NCBI GenBank assembly: GCA_015146655.1 | Contig: VKHL01000035.1 | Location: 6,423-70,422, forward strand | Direction of reading: 5' to 3' | From: Ochromonas danica | Lineage: Eukaryota; Sar; Chrysophyceae; Chromulinales; Chromulinaceae | Length of the DNA: 64,000 bases | Shown: one piece after another, positions 23,260-33,772 of the stretch | Numbering within the stretch: position 1 is the first letter of the stretch | How the letters are laid out: every line of letters begins with the position of its first letter | The notes under the pieces: model-generated | What the model was told of the DNA's origin: nothing | Database searches by the model: none | What the model saw: the letters and a program-made list of their open reading frames with translations, nothing else | Program-made: the position numbers and the translations under genes

Positions 23260-25569
23260 ACTAGATACTGTATTAATCTTCTTTCTTAATTGTTATTGTT
23301 ATTGTTATAGGATCCATCAGATGATCTACTAGATCTATTACGAAGTCTAAATCTACAATTTGCAGCACGTGAAGTGATCTCCTTGTTTTATCATCCTTAT
23401 TCCTTCCCAAGAGATGCACTTGGACCTATTGAAGTGACCATTCGAGTTGATTATGATCAAAGCAAAGGAGATGATTTACACGTACAGGTAAGAGAATCTA
23501 CTCCTATTGAATGTACACCTACAACACGCGATCTAATAATATGTTTACCTGCTATTGTTATTGTTATTGTAAACTGTGTCATCTTGTATGTTTAGTTATT
23601 GCTTTGGACCCATCCAACACTGTTACAAACTCTCAGTGAGGCATTGAATACTGTGAAAGAAGATCAAGGCTCATCATCGTCATCATCTTCACCATCATTA
23701 GTACAAGTTGGTTTGTTCGAAGTGCCACTAACTCGACTAACTCTCTATAGTGAGAGAGCGAGAGATGTCTTATTGAATAGCATTCGTCCTTCTCTTTCAT
23801 CCCCATTGGATCAAAAACGCGGTCAATTCTTTCAAGAGAGTTTACAAAGTCTAACACGTCTTCGTAATGTCTGGAAGAATGGGTTTCTGTTAGCATTAAA
23901 TATTCATCCACCAACACTTGTCCAAGAAGCTAATGGAAGCTCTATGGATGAAAAAGAAGAAGAAGGAGGGGATAGTCATGAAAGGAAACCTAGTAGTATT
24001 AAACTGACTTGGCCAAACAGAGCTTCTCAATCATCATTATGGTCAAAGACTGGGGAAGAAGATCCTCCAAATGATAGTAGAGAGATTAATAAACTACCTC
24101 TGCGACTGTCTCTAGATAGACAAATGAATATAAGGAAATATCAAAATGAAATAGCTGCTTGGAGTACTATTGATACATTATGGTCAGATGGAGAACAGCT
24201 AAAGCAGCAGCTACAGTCTAATAAGATGGTGATGGCAGTAGATCGTAGTCGTGTAACTGCTGTGATGCGTCATTTGTTCCCTAAGGATACTACCAGTGCT
24301 AGTAGTACTACTAGTACTATCCCTATACTAGTTATTCAACGACATGCTGTCAATCAAAGTTATACCTTATTAGATAATGGACGTCAATCTACTACACTCT
24401 CATTTGATATTATCACTTCCTATGAACATGTTACCTCTTTATTACATCATATCATACGACAAGGACAAAGACAAGGACAAGGTCAAACTACTTTATTAGG
24501 AAGTGAAGAAGTCAGCTTTCTCAATGTTAAACATCATCAACTCTCCTTTCCACAAGATTATCTTGATACAAGCGCAGGTTGGGAGTATTGGACAAACCGC
24601 TTTAAACAATATCAAACATTACTTCGTTTACGTCCACCAAGTAAACGTTTTCTAAAGTGTTATCATAGAAGATCACTTGTTCATTCTTATGCTGGGTTTT
24701 ATATGATACGTAGATGGTTGAAATATTATGAAGCACAGTATGTAGCATGTCGAGAAGAGGAGGAGGAGGTTGAAATGCAGCAGGAGGATGAAAAGAACAA
24801 TAACCCACCACACGGTAGTTCTGATGAGGAGGTGAACAAGGAAGAAGAAGTGGAAGTGGAAGAAGAGATGGATAATAAGGTTAACTCGACTATACCTAGC
24901 TTTGTAGTTATTCGTAATCAACTCTATCTATCTAGCTTCCTTCCACCTCTACCATCTCATAACAATAATAACAATAACAGTGAAGAGGAGGAGGAGAATG
25001 AGAAAGCTGGATTACCTACCTTGCCTCAATTGACAATGATCCATGTACAGCTTCGTCCTATTAGTAAGGGACTACCACATACTGCAGCATTAATTCTACT
25101 TCCTTTAGAGAGTGATTATAATGACTTAGTGACACTTTATGACTTACATATTAATCCTCCAGAAAGAAAGAAGACCTTGTCTTATCATGTTGTTACTCCT
25201 CTGGATGGTGGTAAACTATCATCATCATGGTCAGGTGTGAAGTTAGATCAATCAACCTTAAGATATCTCTCTAAACAAGCTAGATCATGTTATGAATCAA
25301 GTGATGAGATGATGATGATTGAGAAAGTGGCAGGTCGTCAAGTATTAGGTTTTGTTACTACAGGTGCTCCTCCTCATACTAACCATGTTAACAAATTCAT
25401 GAATAATGACAAGTTAGGATTTCTATCTATTGGCTTAGCTCATGCTAGTTTATTATATGATCATCTTGCTGAATCATCTCGTAGTAGGAATAGAGAAAGA
25501 AATGACTTTGTCTTCTTTTGGAATGTGGGGTCTCATTGGTTACGACCCGGCATTGTAAAGTTTCTCTAG
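22463..25569 (+). CDS. POP1: POP1, ribonuclease P/MRP protein subunit
   Basis: Predicted join 22463..23149, 23311..23487, 23596..25569, 945 residues. The N-terminal half is very basic. The POP1 signature appears as LPSHIYHRKRMFMTKTHGFY followed by KMKNCFLHDRSYFRPIEMKG. The middle POPLD-like segment begins LLLWTHPTLLQTLSEAL, joined by splicing exon 2 to exon 3. The C-terminus has VLGFVTTGAPPHTNH and NVGSHWLRPGIVKFL, matching the family's end. POP1 is the large scaffold protein of nuclear RNase P and MRP, needed for tRNA 5' processing and rRNA maturation. Acidic and Asn inserts near residues 690-760 are low complexity. Intron 1 holds a (GT)n(GTT)n tract. All junctions are in phase 0. Confidence 0.85.
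23212..23258. repeat. (GT)n(TTG)n tract in POP1 intron 1
   Basis: GT dinucleotides pass directly into about nine TTG triplets within the 161-bp intron. Confidence 0.9.
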
Positions 25570-25737
25570 TCTAGTCTAGTCGATGGGTGTATACTGTTGT
25601 AGTATATTGCAGAATGGAAGTAGTCTAATGATTTACTAAGCAAACAGTTTATCAGAGAGGTACTGCGTGCAGTATCTGCTCTTAGAATTCGGTTGTAGAT
25701 AATGTGTGAAAATTCATGATATACATACACTCACTCA

Positions 25738-25788
<51 letters not shown>

Positions 25789-26159
25789 TATGTGTTAGGC
25801 TTGTTTTGCATCACAAAGACAACCCAATCTCACATCAAAGAACAAAAAGAACTCTCGGCACATTAGCTTTCAGCAGGCATCTTCTCTTTGACTGATGAGC
25901 TTGGTTTTCAACAAGAAGCTCATTGGTATTAAATAGGGATAAGAGGTTGGTAAGGCTTAGGCAGGCTGAGGTTACCATCTCTTGTCTATTTAAGACAATT
26001 AGCCATATTGGGGACTTGTCTTAATTCATTTTACAAGGAATTTTACTACTGTAGTCTTCATTTAATTCTCCCGGAATTCCATGCTACTACTACCAGTAGT
26101 ATCTGCTGATAAATCAATCATCAACAACAGATTCAACGTCTTTATTATTAGAAACACTA
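25570..26159. other. Intergenic region downstream of POP1
   Basis: No gene. It contains the (CA)n tract at 25746-25786 and AT-rich sequence. The right end merges into the decayed gene on the minus strand. Confidence 0.5.
25746..25786. repeat. (CA)n microsatellite
   Basis: About 20 uninterrupted CA units, 180 bp downstream of the POP1 stop. Confidence 0.95.
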
Positions 26160-27020
26160 TTAATCAATTTCATCAATATTAGTATCAACAGCATCAATAT
26201 CTAATGTTATGATTTCAGGTAGCTTGGGTGTTAATACAAGACCTGTTCGAAGTCTTCGTTGTTGATGTTAGGCAAGTCCATATCTTCGTATTAAATCATA
26301 TATCCACTTAGCAGAAAAATTCAATGTTTGTAAATTAGGATGATTCTTAAACTCTTCTTGTTCCATAGTTTCTCTAGCAATTTTAGCAACAATGCTATAT
26401 TCTAGTAGTTTTCCATCTTGACGTATGATGATCAGTAGTTGCTATTTCAAATTCTACATCAATAAGTTCACTTCTCTTTTTATCAACCTTCCCAGTAGAT
26501 TCGTTAGCTTTCCAAGTATTAATCATTTTTTCATGTAATCTTTTCATAACCAATATTCAAATTTAATGTTTCAACAGCTTCTTGGGAAGTACATTTACTA
26601 TTAACTTTATATTCTTCCACTAAACGTATAATATTAGTCTTCTCTTCAGCTGTATATGATTTTCTATGTTTCTTATTATCAGCATGTACTATTACTGTAG
26701 AATTGTTCTGTGTCTCCTTCTCTTTGTTCTTACTTCTACTGTCTGTGTCTTCTTTTAATGCAATATCTGATGTCTTTCTTTCTTGTTCAGTAGGGAATCA
26801 TCTTATTAACATGACTAACAGGAGTAGATCTAATAGTTTCTTTGGTTGGTATAGTGGTATTGAAATATGATAATATCGTGCGTGGCTTCTATTTTGTTAC
26901 AATGACAACCTCTTCTTCTTCTTCTTCTTCTTCTTCTTCAATTTGTGGACCTTTAAGTACAAGATGCAAAGGTGGCCTCTTACCTGCACGATAGATAGTT
27001 GGAATATGAGCAGCCATCAT
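26160..27020 (-). pseudogene. Decayed CENP-B/pogo-type helix-turn-helix gene
   Basis: Reading the minus strand, a frame from ATG27020 begins MMAAHIPTIYRAGKRPPLH and runs through a (GAA)n-coded Glu tract. It meets a stop, then continues through pieces in shifting frames: KKHRKSYTAEEKTNIIRLVE; EKMINTWKANESTGKVDKKR; AKIARETMEQEEFKNHPNLQ; then FSAKWIYDLIRRYGLA and RTGLVLTPKLPEI. The first is like a CENP-B/pogo N-terminal helix-turn-helix; the latter pieces resemble the second, CENP-B/Tc5-type DNA-binding domain. At least two internal stops and three frameshifts interrupt it, and the DDE nuclease domain is absent. It is best read as a decayed DNA-transposon-derived gene. No terminal inverted repeats were found. 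An unrecognised exon structure is possible but would not explain all breaks. Confidence 0.55.
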
Positions 27021-27115
27021 CTATTGTCTTCGATTAGTTTTGCTACTCCACCATTAACCACCAGTCTAAGGCAAATTTTCGAATGACTTGGTCTTCATTT
27101 GTTTTGCTCAAAATA

Positions 27116-27180
27116 TCGCGTTTTCCCCATTTAAAGTCGAAAAACTCCGTTTTTAAACCTGGATTCCATTGGATTCCGTG
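27116..27180 (+). promoter_or_regulatory. Putative promoter motifs upstream of the Myb-repeat gene
   Basis: TCGCGTTTTCCCC at 27116-27128 is followed by a doubled GGATTCC (27161-27177). The same pair of elements, in the opposite order, lies upstream of the Rab escort gene. The distance to ATG27261 is 80-145 bp. Function is inferred. Confidence 0.35.
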
Positions 27181-27260
27181 GAATCAGCTGTTGTTCTGAA
27201 TGAAATCAATGAATTGCAGAATTTCTTCCTCCCCCCATCCCACCCATCCATGTGGTCTAA

Positions 27261-29627
27261 ATGAAGATGCTGCTTTTGAGTATTTATATCTTCTTGGTCA
27301 TTTTGTCCTTCTTCATGGTTGTCGCCTACCATCATCCTTATCATCACCATCATTATCATCATCATTCTCATGATCATGCTGGGACAATGAAGTGGACTAG
27401 AAGAGGTCATGAGCTATCAGTATTATCACCTTATTTTCTCAATAAGAAGGAGATGAAGAGAAAATCTCTATTCATAGCATTTTCCTTCTTACAAGGGAAA
27501 GTTATAGAAGTGTCAACAGATGTCTTGTCTTCTACTGGCAGATTCACTGGTGATAGCGACAGTGATAGTGATAATAGTGTTGTCACTGCTGTCAGTACTG
27601 GTTATAGTAATAATGGTAGTGATAGAGGTAGTGTCAGTGTCCCTGTTGTCAGTACTGGTGGTAGTGATAGTGATAGTAGTAGCGGCACTACCGGTAGTAG
27701 CAGTGATATTGGTAGTGGTACTGGTCGAAGTGGTCAAAGTCGACGAAGATGGACTGCAGAAGAAGATCTTCAATTAAAGAAAGGAATACAAGAATTAGGA
27801 CAAAGATGGAATGACCTTGCTAAACGATATTTCCCTTATCGTAAAGGTATTCATTTACGCTTTCGATGGAATGAAACTCTTCGACCAGATCTTCGAACAG
27901 GTGCCTGGACTACAGAGGTACAGTGAGAATGAATACATGCTGTACATGCATCATCAGACTGACAGACTGAGTGAGACTAGACTAGACTACTCTCTCTCCC
28001 TCTCTAATTCCTTGTGTCATGCAGGGAGGGAGAGGGCGAGGAGAGAGGGGGAGTGTGTCATAGTGAGAGAGAGATAACTCACTCACTCACTCACTCACTC
28101 ACTCACTCACTCACTCTATAGTATTGGTGGATATAACTTATGAGATCTTGGCTGTACAGTAACTGTGTTTCATGTTGTTATCTAGGAGGATGTAAAGTTA
28201 GTGGAATTAGTGAAAAAGAAGAATTATGATTCTTCTTGGTCAAAGATAGCAGCTGAGATGAATGGTCGAAATGCACATCGTTGTTATGAAAGGTAATCAC
28301 AACTGCTTCTACACCCTCTCTATATATATGTATAGAGATATCCATCAACTGCTATACTGTGTATGTACTGTAGCTACGTATGCTAAAATTGTTGTTTTGC
28401 GTGGTACTTGTTGTGTAAATTAGGTGGTGTTATTATTTAGACCCTACATTAGATCTATCAGAATGGAAAATTGAAGAAGATGAGATACTTACAACAATTA
28501 TATTACAAGATATCAACCATCATCATCTTAATCATCAATCATCATATTGGAAAGATGTAGCTTCTTTATTACCAACTAAACGATCTATTAGAGCATTACG
28601 TTATCACTTTACATCATTAAAGAAGAAGTTGTTATCATCGTCATCATCCACATCATCTACTACTATTAAGAAGAAGAAGAGGAAGAAGGTATTATGGACA
28701 AGAGAAGAAGATGATGAACTACTTCAAGCAGTTCATCAACATGGAACAAGAGATTGGAATGTAATTGCATCCTATCTACCTCAACGTAATAAAAGTCAAT
28801 GTCTTGATAGATATTATCGTCTTCTCAAGAAAGATGATGGAATTATAACAAGAGGAAGTTTATGGGGAAAGCAAGAAGATGAAGAGTTAGTGCAAGCTGT
28901 GAAAGAGTTTGGTGATAGTGGTAGATGGGCTTCTGTTGCCAATGCTCTCTATTCGTCTAAAACAGCGAAAGAATGTAAAGTCAGGTTAGTTTGTTTGTTT
29001 AGGTTTGGTGGTGATGTTGTATGGTTGGTTGGTTGGTTGTAGTGGATGATATGATATGATATGATGTGATGTGATATGATATGATATGATATGATATATA
29101 GTATAGCGTGTTATGCAACATATAGTATAGTGTGCACAGTGTATAGTGTATAGTGTGCTATTTTATATGATGATGTGTATAGTTCATACACTTGGTCTAC
29201 AGTATCTCATCATTGTGTATGCATGTCATATTGGATTAGATGGAGACAGTTAAGTCGTCGTTTAAATAAGACACCCTGGACAAAGGAAGAAGATGATCTC
29301 CTTGTCTACATGCGCCAGCAGAAGAAGATTGGTTGTGATAGTCTATTCCATCATTTCAAAGGAAGATCTCTCACTGCTATCTCTCAACGATGTGAAGAAC
29401 TTGGTGTAGGAAATTCACGCAAACCATGGAGTAAAGAAGAAATGGACTTGTTGATCAAGTTAGTGAGTGAAAAGAAAGCAACAAACAAACCAATTTCTTG
29501 GAAATCTATCACAGATCTTATGCCAACAAAGAGAACAAAACGTGCATATTGCAATTATTATTATAAATGGATTCGTATTGAAGGCAAAAGAGAAAATGTT
29601 GTTATTCAAGTGATAAAAGAGGAATAA
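27261..29627 (+). CDS. Protein with seven Myb/SANT repeats
   Basis: Predicted join 27261..27917, 28186..28292, 28424..28984, 29240..29627, 570 residues if ATG27261 is used. Seven SANT/Myb-like units can be read, each opening with a Trp and an acidic patch: RRRWTAEEDLQLKKGI, TGAWTTEEDVKLVELV, SEWKIEEDEILTTI, KVLWTREEDDELLQAV, GSLWGKQEDEELVQAV, KTPWTKEEDDLLVYM and RKPWSKEEMDLLIKLV. Units 2 and 5 are completed only by splicing. Such arrays bind DNA; SNAPC4 (SNAPc190) with about 4.5 repeats is the nearest familiar protein, but the repeat count differs. The first 40 residues look like a hydrophobic signal plus a His run, which is odd for a nuclear protein, so a downstream ATG (27390 or 27453) may be the true start. 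Confidence 0.75.
28077..28116. repeat. (ACTC)n tetranucleotide repeat in Myb gene intron 1
   Basis: About ten ACTC units within the 268-bp first intron, after a GA-rich stretch. Confidence 0.95.
29045..29098. repeat. (ATGAT/ATGTG) imperfect pentanucleotide repeat in Myb gene intron 3
   Basis: Imperfect GATAT/GATGT pentamers fill the start of the 255-bp third intron. Confidence 0.8.
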
Positions 29628-29845
29628 GAGACATGATATGGTATGGTCAATATGAACTAGTGAGTTGTTATTGTCTCACAGAGTCTCATTACTACTAGTA
29701 CTACTTCTACTGCTGCTCTGAATGTGGTGGTTCTCTATGTTGTAATCTCTTCTTCTTCTTCTTTTCTGATACAGTATCTCAGTATCCCAAGCAAGAAGAA
29801 GGAATGAACATGATCTTAATATACTGTATGTCATCAATTATCATG

Positions 29846-29963
29846 GAACGACTATGTGTTTTGCTCTTTGGAATCCATGATACGGTGCTTTTGAAGATGT
29901 TCTCTTTACTAACTCCAGTGACAGACAGAGCTAACATGTTATATTCCAACGTCTTCTGGGCTC
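29846..29963 (+). pseudogene. Truncated partial copy of the downstream Rab escort gene
   Basis: The stretch ERLCVLLFGIHDTVLLKMFS, then LLTPVT, parallels ERLRVLLFGNYDAVLVKMLS, then LLTPVT, encoded at 32185-32265. Then a break occurs, and the bases ATTCCAACGTCTTCTGGGCT match ATTCAACGTCTTCTGGGCT at 32378-32396. The copy thus has an internal deletion of roughly 100 bp relative to its source and no start or flanking exons. It lies about 500 bp upstream of the intact gene in the same orientation, which suggests a tandem duplication followed by decay. Confidence 0.8.
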
Positions 29964-30349
29964 CAGCGGTGCATGAGCACAGGGATGTTGAACTGTTCTA
30001 GAACTAGCAATCTGCAGCATGTGTAGAGAGATGGACGAGATGAGCTTGACTTAGTCTGTCGTACTTGTTGATCATATTGGAAATCCATCATCTGTCAGAA
30101 ACAGACCTTTGTGTGATTGGATTAACAAATAACTTGTCAATCAATGTGTTCAAATCTCACACCAAGACATGTTGAACAACTATCTGATCTAAACCTTCAC
30201 CCTAAGCTACAAAGTATACAAGCTAGTCAGTCTAGTAGCCGCAGTTTTAACTAGACCATAGAGTAGGTGGGCAAACCCGCGAATACCGGTTGGTAAGGTT
30301 AAGGTTGGCGTGGTTTCATTGGAAAGCTAAAGAACAGCGGGAAACTTCA

Positions 30350-30391
30350 TTTGATTCCATGGATTCCAGAGTGGGGCCCAGAATCGCGTTT
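30350..30391 (+). promoter_or_regulatory. Putative promoter motifs upstream of the Rab escort gene
   Basis: GATTCCATGGATTCC (30353-30367) and TCGCGTTT (30384-30391) lie 80-120 bp upstream of ATG30472. Both recur upstream of the Myb-repeat gene. Function is inferred. Confidence 0.35.
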
Positions 30392-30471
30392 CAGATGATA
30401 TTAAAGCTGTTTGTTCCTTCCTGTTCTTTGCCCACCACTGCTGGGGCAGATTGGATTAGATAAGAAAGGCT

Positions 30472-32532
30472 ATGAGTGAAGAAACTGAAAATTCACAGCA
30501 AGAAAGTGAAGAAGATACCTCTTATGATGTCCTTGTCATTGGTACAGGATTGATAGAATCTATTATAGCTTGTGCTGCTGCTAAAGCAGGGAAGAAAGTC
30601 CTTCATTTAGATGAAAATGAGATCTATGGTGGTGAATATACTTCTTATTCCTATCTTTCTTTATTAAAAGCTTATCCTAATCATTATCAACCATCTCTAT
30701 CAAAAGAGACAGAGGTAGAGGTAGAGGTAGAGGTAGAGGAGGTAGCAGTGGATAAGATAGATCCTCCTACTACTACTACTACTACTACTACTCCTCCATT
30801 ATCATCCTTCTCTTTCATTCCTAAAGGAAGACTCTATCACATTGTATCAAATTTCGATGCTCTACCATCTGATATGATTAACTCCCCTTCTACCCAATTA
30901 TTCAATAATAATAAGAGTAATGTCTGGCATCCTAGTATGCTCTCTCTTATTCGTCCCTCAACTATCCAGAAGGTGGATGGGGTTGTTGAAGGAGATGATG
31001 CTAACCAACTCCACCCTGTCTTTCAATCCGCTGCGACTCATTCAGATCAAGCTGATCTACTGGCAATACAAGCATTAAGTCGAGATAGAGACTTTAATTT
31101 TGGTCATTTACCAAAGTGCTTGTTAAGTACGGGTAAGTTTATTGACTGTTTGGTTAACTCGGGTGTTAGTCGCTATCTTGAATTCAAAGCTGTTGATGGG
31201 ATTTATTTCCATACTTCATCAGAGAAGGGGAAAGAAGGGATATTATGGAAAATTCCTTGTTCTAAAAATGATATTTTCAATTCGAAACAAATGACTGCTT
31301 TAGAAAAGCGTTGTTTAATGAAATTCCATCAAATGGTCGCTGACTGGGGTAGGAGTGAACAAGGTTGTGATGTCAACGTACTCAACGAGACGGAATTAGC
31401 TGTTGGACGCTCTCTATATAGGCCTCAAAATAAGGCTCATGGTTGTCAAGAAAATGCTCTACAGAAAAATGATTCTAAGCCATTTGATCAACTAATGGCA
31501 GAGTACAAACTTTCTCCTTTATTACAAGCTTTAATCCAATATGGTTTATGTTTCTACTCTGGCAGTGGGTCTGGTGTTAATAGTCCTTCTTATCTTACAG
31601 GAAGGGCATTGAAAGACTTGTCTTTACATATCAATTCTCTTGGACGATACAGTGAGACGGCCTTACTGACCACCTTGTATGGAGTATCTGAAGTAGTACA
31701 AGGGTTTTGTCGGATGGCAGCTGTTTGGGGAGGTATTTATATGTTGAGATGTTCATTGTCATCATTAGAGGGCACAGATGATGGCCGATGGCAAGTGAAA
31801 GATAAAGAGGGAAATACTTTCACTGCGAGCAAGGTTGTGATGAATGGTAACTATTTAGCTAGTAATCGTTATTCGGATCGAGTCAATTTGATGATAACTT
31901 TCATTTGCTGGGGACGTATATTACCTTTGGAGAGAAGTCTAGCTATTCTTCCTCCAAACCTCACATATTCTGACCCTAAGACCAAGGAGGTTATATCATT
32001 GGGAAATGACTTTGCTATTAGAATCGTTCAGAATGATTATAGCACTGGAGGTGCTCCTGAAGGAATGAGTGTGTTGAGCGTTCAGACTTTGCTTCATGAC
32101 TCTGACTTGGATGTATCCAAGGCCTCGCTAGCTACTTGGGGTGAACAAACTGCACGTGTTCAAAATCGTGCAGCTGAGCTCACGGAACGACTGCGTGTTT
32201 TGCTCTTTGGAAACTATGATGCAGTACTTGTAAAAATGCTCTCTTTGCTAACTCCAGTGACAGAGCCTCGCTTTATTCCACACCCTTCAGGAGATAGTGA
32301 GAGTTTGGGAGTAACAGGAAGTATTGCCAACCTATCTCTTCACTTTGAAGATGAGATGGACCAAGCTGAGTTCTACATTCAACGTCTTCTGGGCTTGGAT
32401 AAGTCGTTTGAAGAACCTTCTGTCGAAGGAGAGAGAACCTACGGAGGGGACGAAGAGGATGATGAGATGCATATGCTTTCTCAAGCATTAGAATTAGCTA
32501 GTAAGCCTGATGCAAGCAAGAGCACAGTGTAA
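30472..32532 (+). CDS. Rab escort protein (REP/CHM, GDI superfamily)
   Basis: Single exon, 686 residues. The N-terminus has the GDI/REP dinucleotide-like motif YDVLVIGTGLIESIIACAAA, then LDENEIYGGEYTSYSYLS. Later landmarks are GRLYHIVSNFDALP, CLLSTGKFIDCLVNSGVSRY and VSEVVQGFCRMAAVWGGIYM. REP presents Rab GTPases to geranylgeranyl transferase II so they can be prenylated. Length (686) and the LIESIIA rather than LTECILS motif favour REP over Rab GDI (about 450 residues). An acidic VE-repeat insert (near residue 85) is encoded by a GAGGTA hexamer tract, and a poly-Thr run follows. The C-terminal 50 residues are acidic and low complexity. Confidence 0.88.
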   Translation: MSEETENSQQESEEDTSYDVLVIGTGLIESIIACAAAKAGKKVLHLDENEIYGGEYTSYSYLSLLKAYPNHYQPSLSKETEVEVEVEVEEVAVDKIDPPTTTTTTTTPPLSSFSFIPKGRLYHIVSNFDALPSDMINSPSTQLFNNNKSNVWHPSMLSLIRPSTIQKVDGVVEGDDANQLHPVFQSAATHSDQADLLAIQALSRDRDFNFGHLPKCLLSTGKFIDCLVNSGVSRYLEFKAVDGIYFHTSSEKGKEGILWKIPCSKNDIFNSKQMTALEKRCLMKFHQMVADWGRSEQGCDVNVLNETELAVGRSLYRPQNKAHGCQENALQKNDSKPFDQLMAEYKLSPLLQALIQYGLCFYSGSGSGVNSPSYLTGRALKDLSLHINSLGRYSETALLTTLYGVSEVVQGFCRMAAVWGGIYMLRCSLSSLEGTDDGRWQVKDKEGNTFTASKVVMNGNYLASNRYSDRVNLMITFICWGRILPLERSLAILPPNLTYSDPKTKEVISLGNDFAIRIVQNDYSTGGAPEGMSVLSVQTLLHDSDLDVSKASLATWGEQTARVQNRAAELTERLRVLLFGNYDAVLVKMLSLLTPVTEPRFIPHPSGDSESLGVTGSIANLSLHFEDEMDQAEFYIQRLLGLDKSFEEPSVEGERTYGGDEEDDEMHMLSQALELASKPDASKSTV

Positions 32533-32890
32533 TTCCTTGCATTCAAGTCGTAGAATATTTCTGACAGCGTTAGTGGAATTGTCAACATTAACTCGAAATC
32601 GATACACTTGTATGCCTTATATCGATCACCTTATTGATAGAGATTGCATCTTGGGATTCATGTGACGCAACGGAGAAGATGTTTCTCTTCAATAAAAGTC
32701 AGAGAAAAACACTCCCCGGTTAAGTTAAACGTTGAGTTGAGCCAAGTTTGAGTTAAGTTAACTGCAAGGAAGGAAAGCGGGAAGGCAATTCATTCTCTCA
32801 GAAGATCTCTCAACTCTTCCTGCTGCTCCTAGTCATTGACACCTTCTCAGACCAGGGAAATCAAACCTCTAACCATCTTCATTTCATTGA
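32533..32890. other. Intergenic region, 358 bp
   Basis: Contains repeated GAGTTAAGTTAA-like motifs near 32720-32762 and a GCGGGAAG box at about 32776, upstream of the S53-prodomain gene. No gene is supported. Confidence 0.4.
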
Positions 32891-33556
32891 ATGCATTGGT
32901 TCATCCCATCAGTTTTTCTTTGCTGGTTCTGTTGTTTTCTTCCTATCATTCTCAACTTCACCATGGCTGCTGATCCTCATCATTGGACTCATATGGAGTC
33001 TGTCTCTGAAACACAAGAAAGTCATCTTCAACCTCAATGGAGTACTCGAAGTGTTGGTAGTATTCAACATAGTGTGACTTTCTATTTAATCAATCCTCGT
33101 CATGAAGAATTCCAAAAACTTGCTGAACAAATTGCTGATCCATCTAGTCCTATGTATGGAAAACATCTAACAAAGCAACAAGTGGATGAAATGACAGAAA
33201 ATCCTGTTGGTATGACTATTATAGAAGAATACCTTCACTCGTTAGGAGCTACAATCAACAAGAAGACTGTGTCAAGTATTGAAGCTACTGCTCCTATCAC
33301 CACTTGGGAAAATGCTTTTAATACAGAGTTTCATGATGTGACACTTCCACATCTTCAAGATAAAGTCTTCCATCGTGCAAGAACTTATTCCTTACCTCAA
33401 CGTGTGGCTCAACATGTTCAAATGGTGATGAATACTGTTCAACTCCCTGCCCCCATCCATGGTGGACCTGTTGTATCAGGTGTGAGAGTAAGACGAGGTG
33501 GTGAGAGTGGTGGTAGCGATCATCATCCTCATGTGGCTCCAAAGGGCATACTCTAA
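32891..33556 (+). CDS. Secreted stand-alone S53 (kumamolisin/TPP1-type) prodomain protein
   Basis: Single exon, 221 residues. A hydrophobic signal peptide covers residues 1-27. The remainder matches the pro-kumamolisin activation domain: HHWTHMESVSE, then SVTFYLINPRHEEFQKLAEQ, then IADPSSPMYGKHLTKQQVDE, then a YLHSLGATI strand and TTWENAFNTEF. In sedolisin proteases this inhibitory chaperone domain precedes a catalytic domain of about 350 residues with a Ser-Glu-Asp triad. Here the frame stops after a Gly/His-rich tail, and the 216 bp before the next gene (convergent) hold no continuation. Possible roles are a protease inhibitor or chaperone acting in trans, or a truncated gene. The prodomain itself shows no damage. 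Confidence 0.8.
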   Translation: MHWFIPSVFLCWFCCFLPIILNFTMAADPHHWTHMESVSETQESHLQPQWSTRSVGSIQHSVTFYLINPRHEEFQKLAEQIADPSSPMYGKHLTKQQVDEMTENPVGMTIIEEYLHSLGATINKKTVSSIEATAPITTWENAFNTEFHDVTLPHLQDKVFHRARTYSLPQRVAQHVQMVMNTVQLPAPIHGGPVVSGVRVRRGGESGGSDHHPHVAPKGIL

Positions 33557-33772
33557 GGCAAGCCCATGTATGCAGCTGGCTTTTCTTCATCCCTTCCATT
33601 ACTACTCCCTAGTCCCATCACTTTCTTTATTAAGTGTTTCCTTTGTCAATCCTGATAGTAATTGACAGCTTGTTGTACTGTTAACTTGGCATCACAGATT
33701 CTAATTAACACTTATGTTTCTCCATGTTTTACGTGAAGTTTCTATTTTGTTTTACGTGTAGTTAGTTGCTAA

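Larger units (their letters stand above)
29628..30471. other. Intergenic region holding a broken gene copy and the Rab escort promoter
   Basis: Apart from the truncated Rab-escort-like fragment and the promoter motifs listed separately, I see no gene. A TTTCCCGC-type (E2F-like) site lies at 30337-30344 on the minus strand orientation. Confidence 0.45.
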
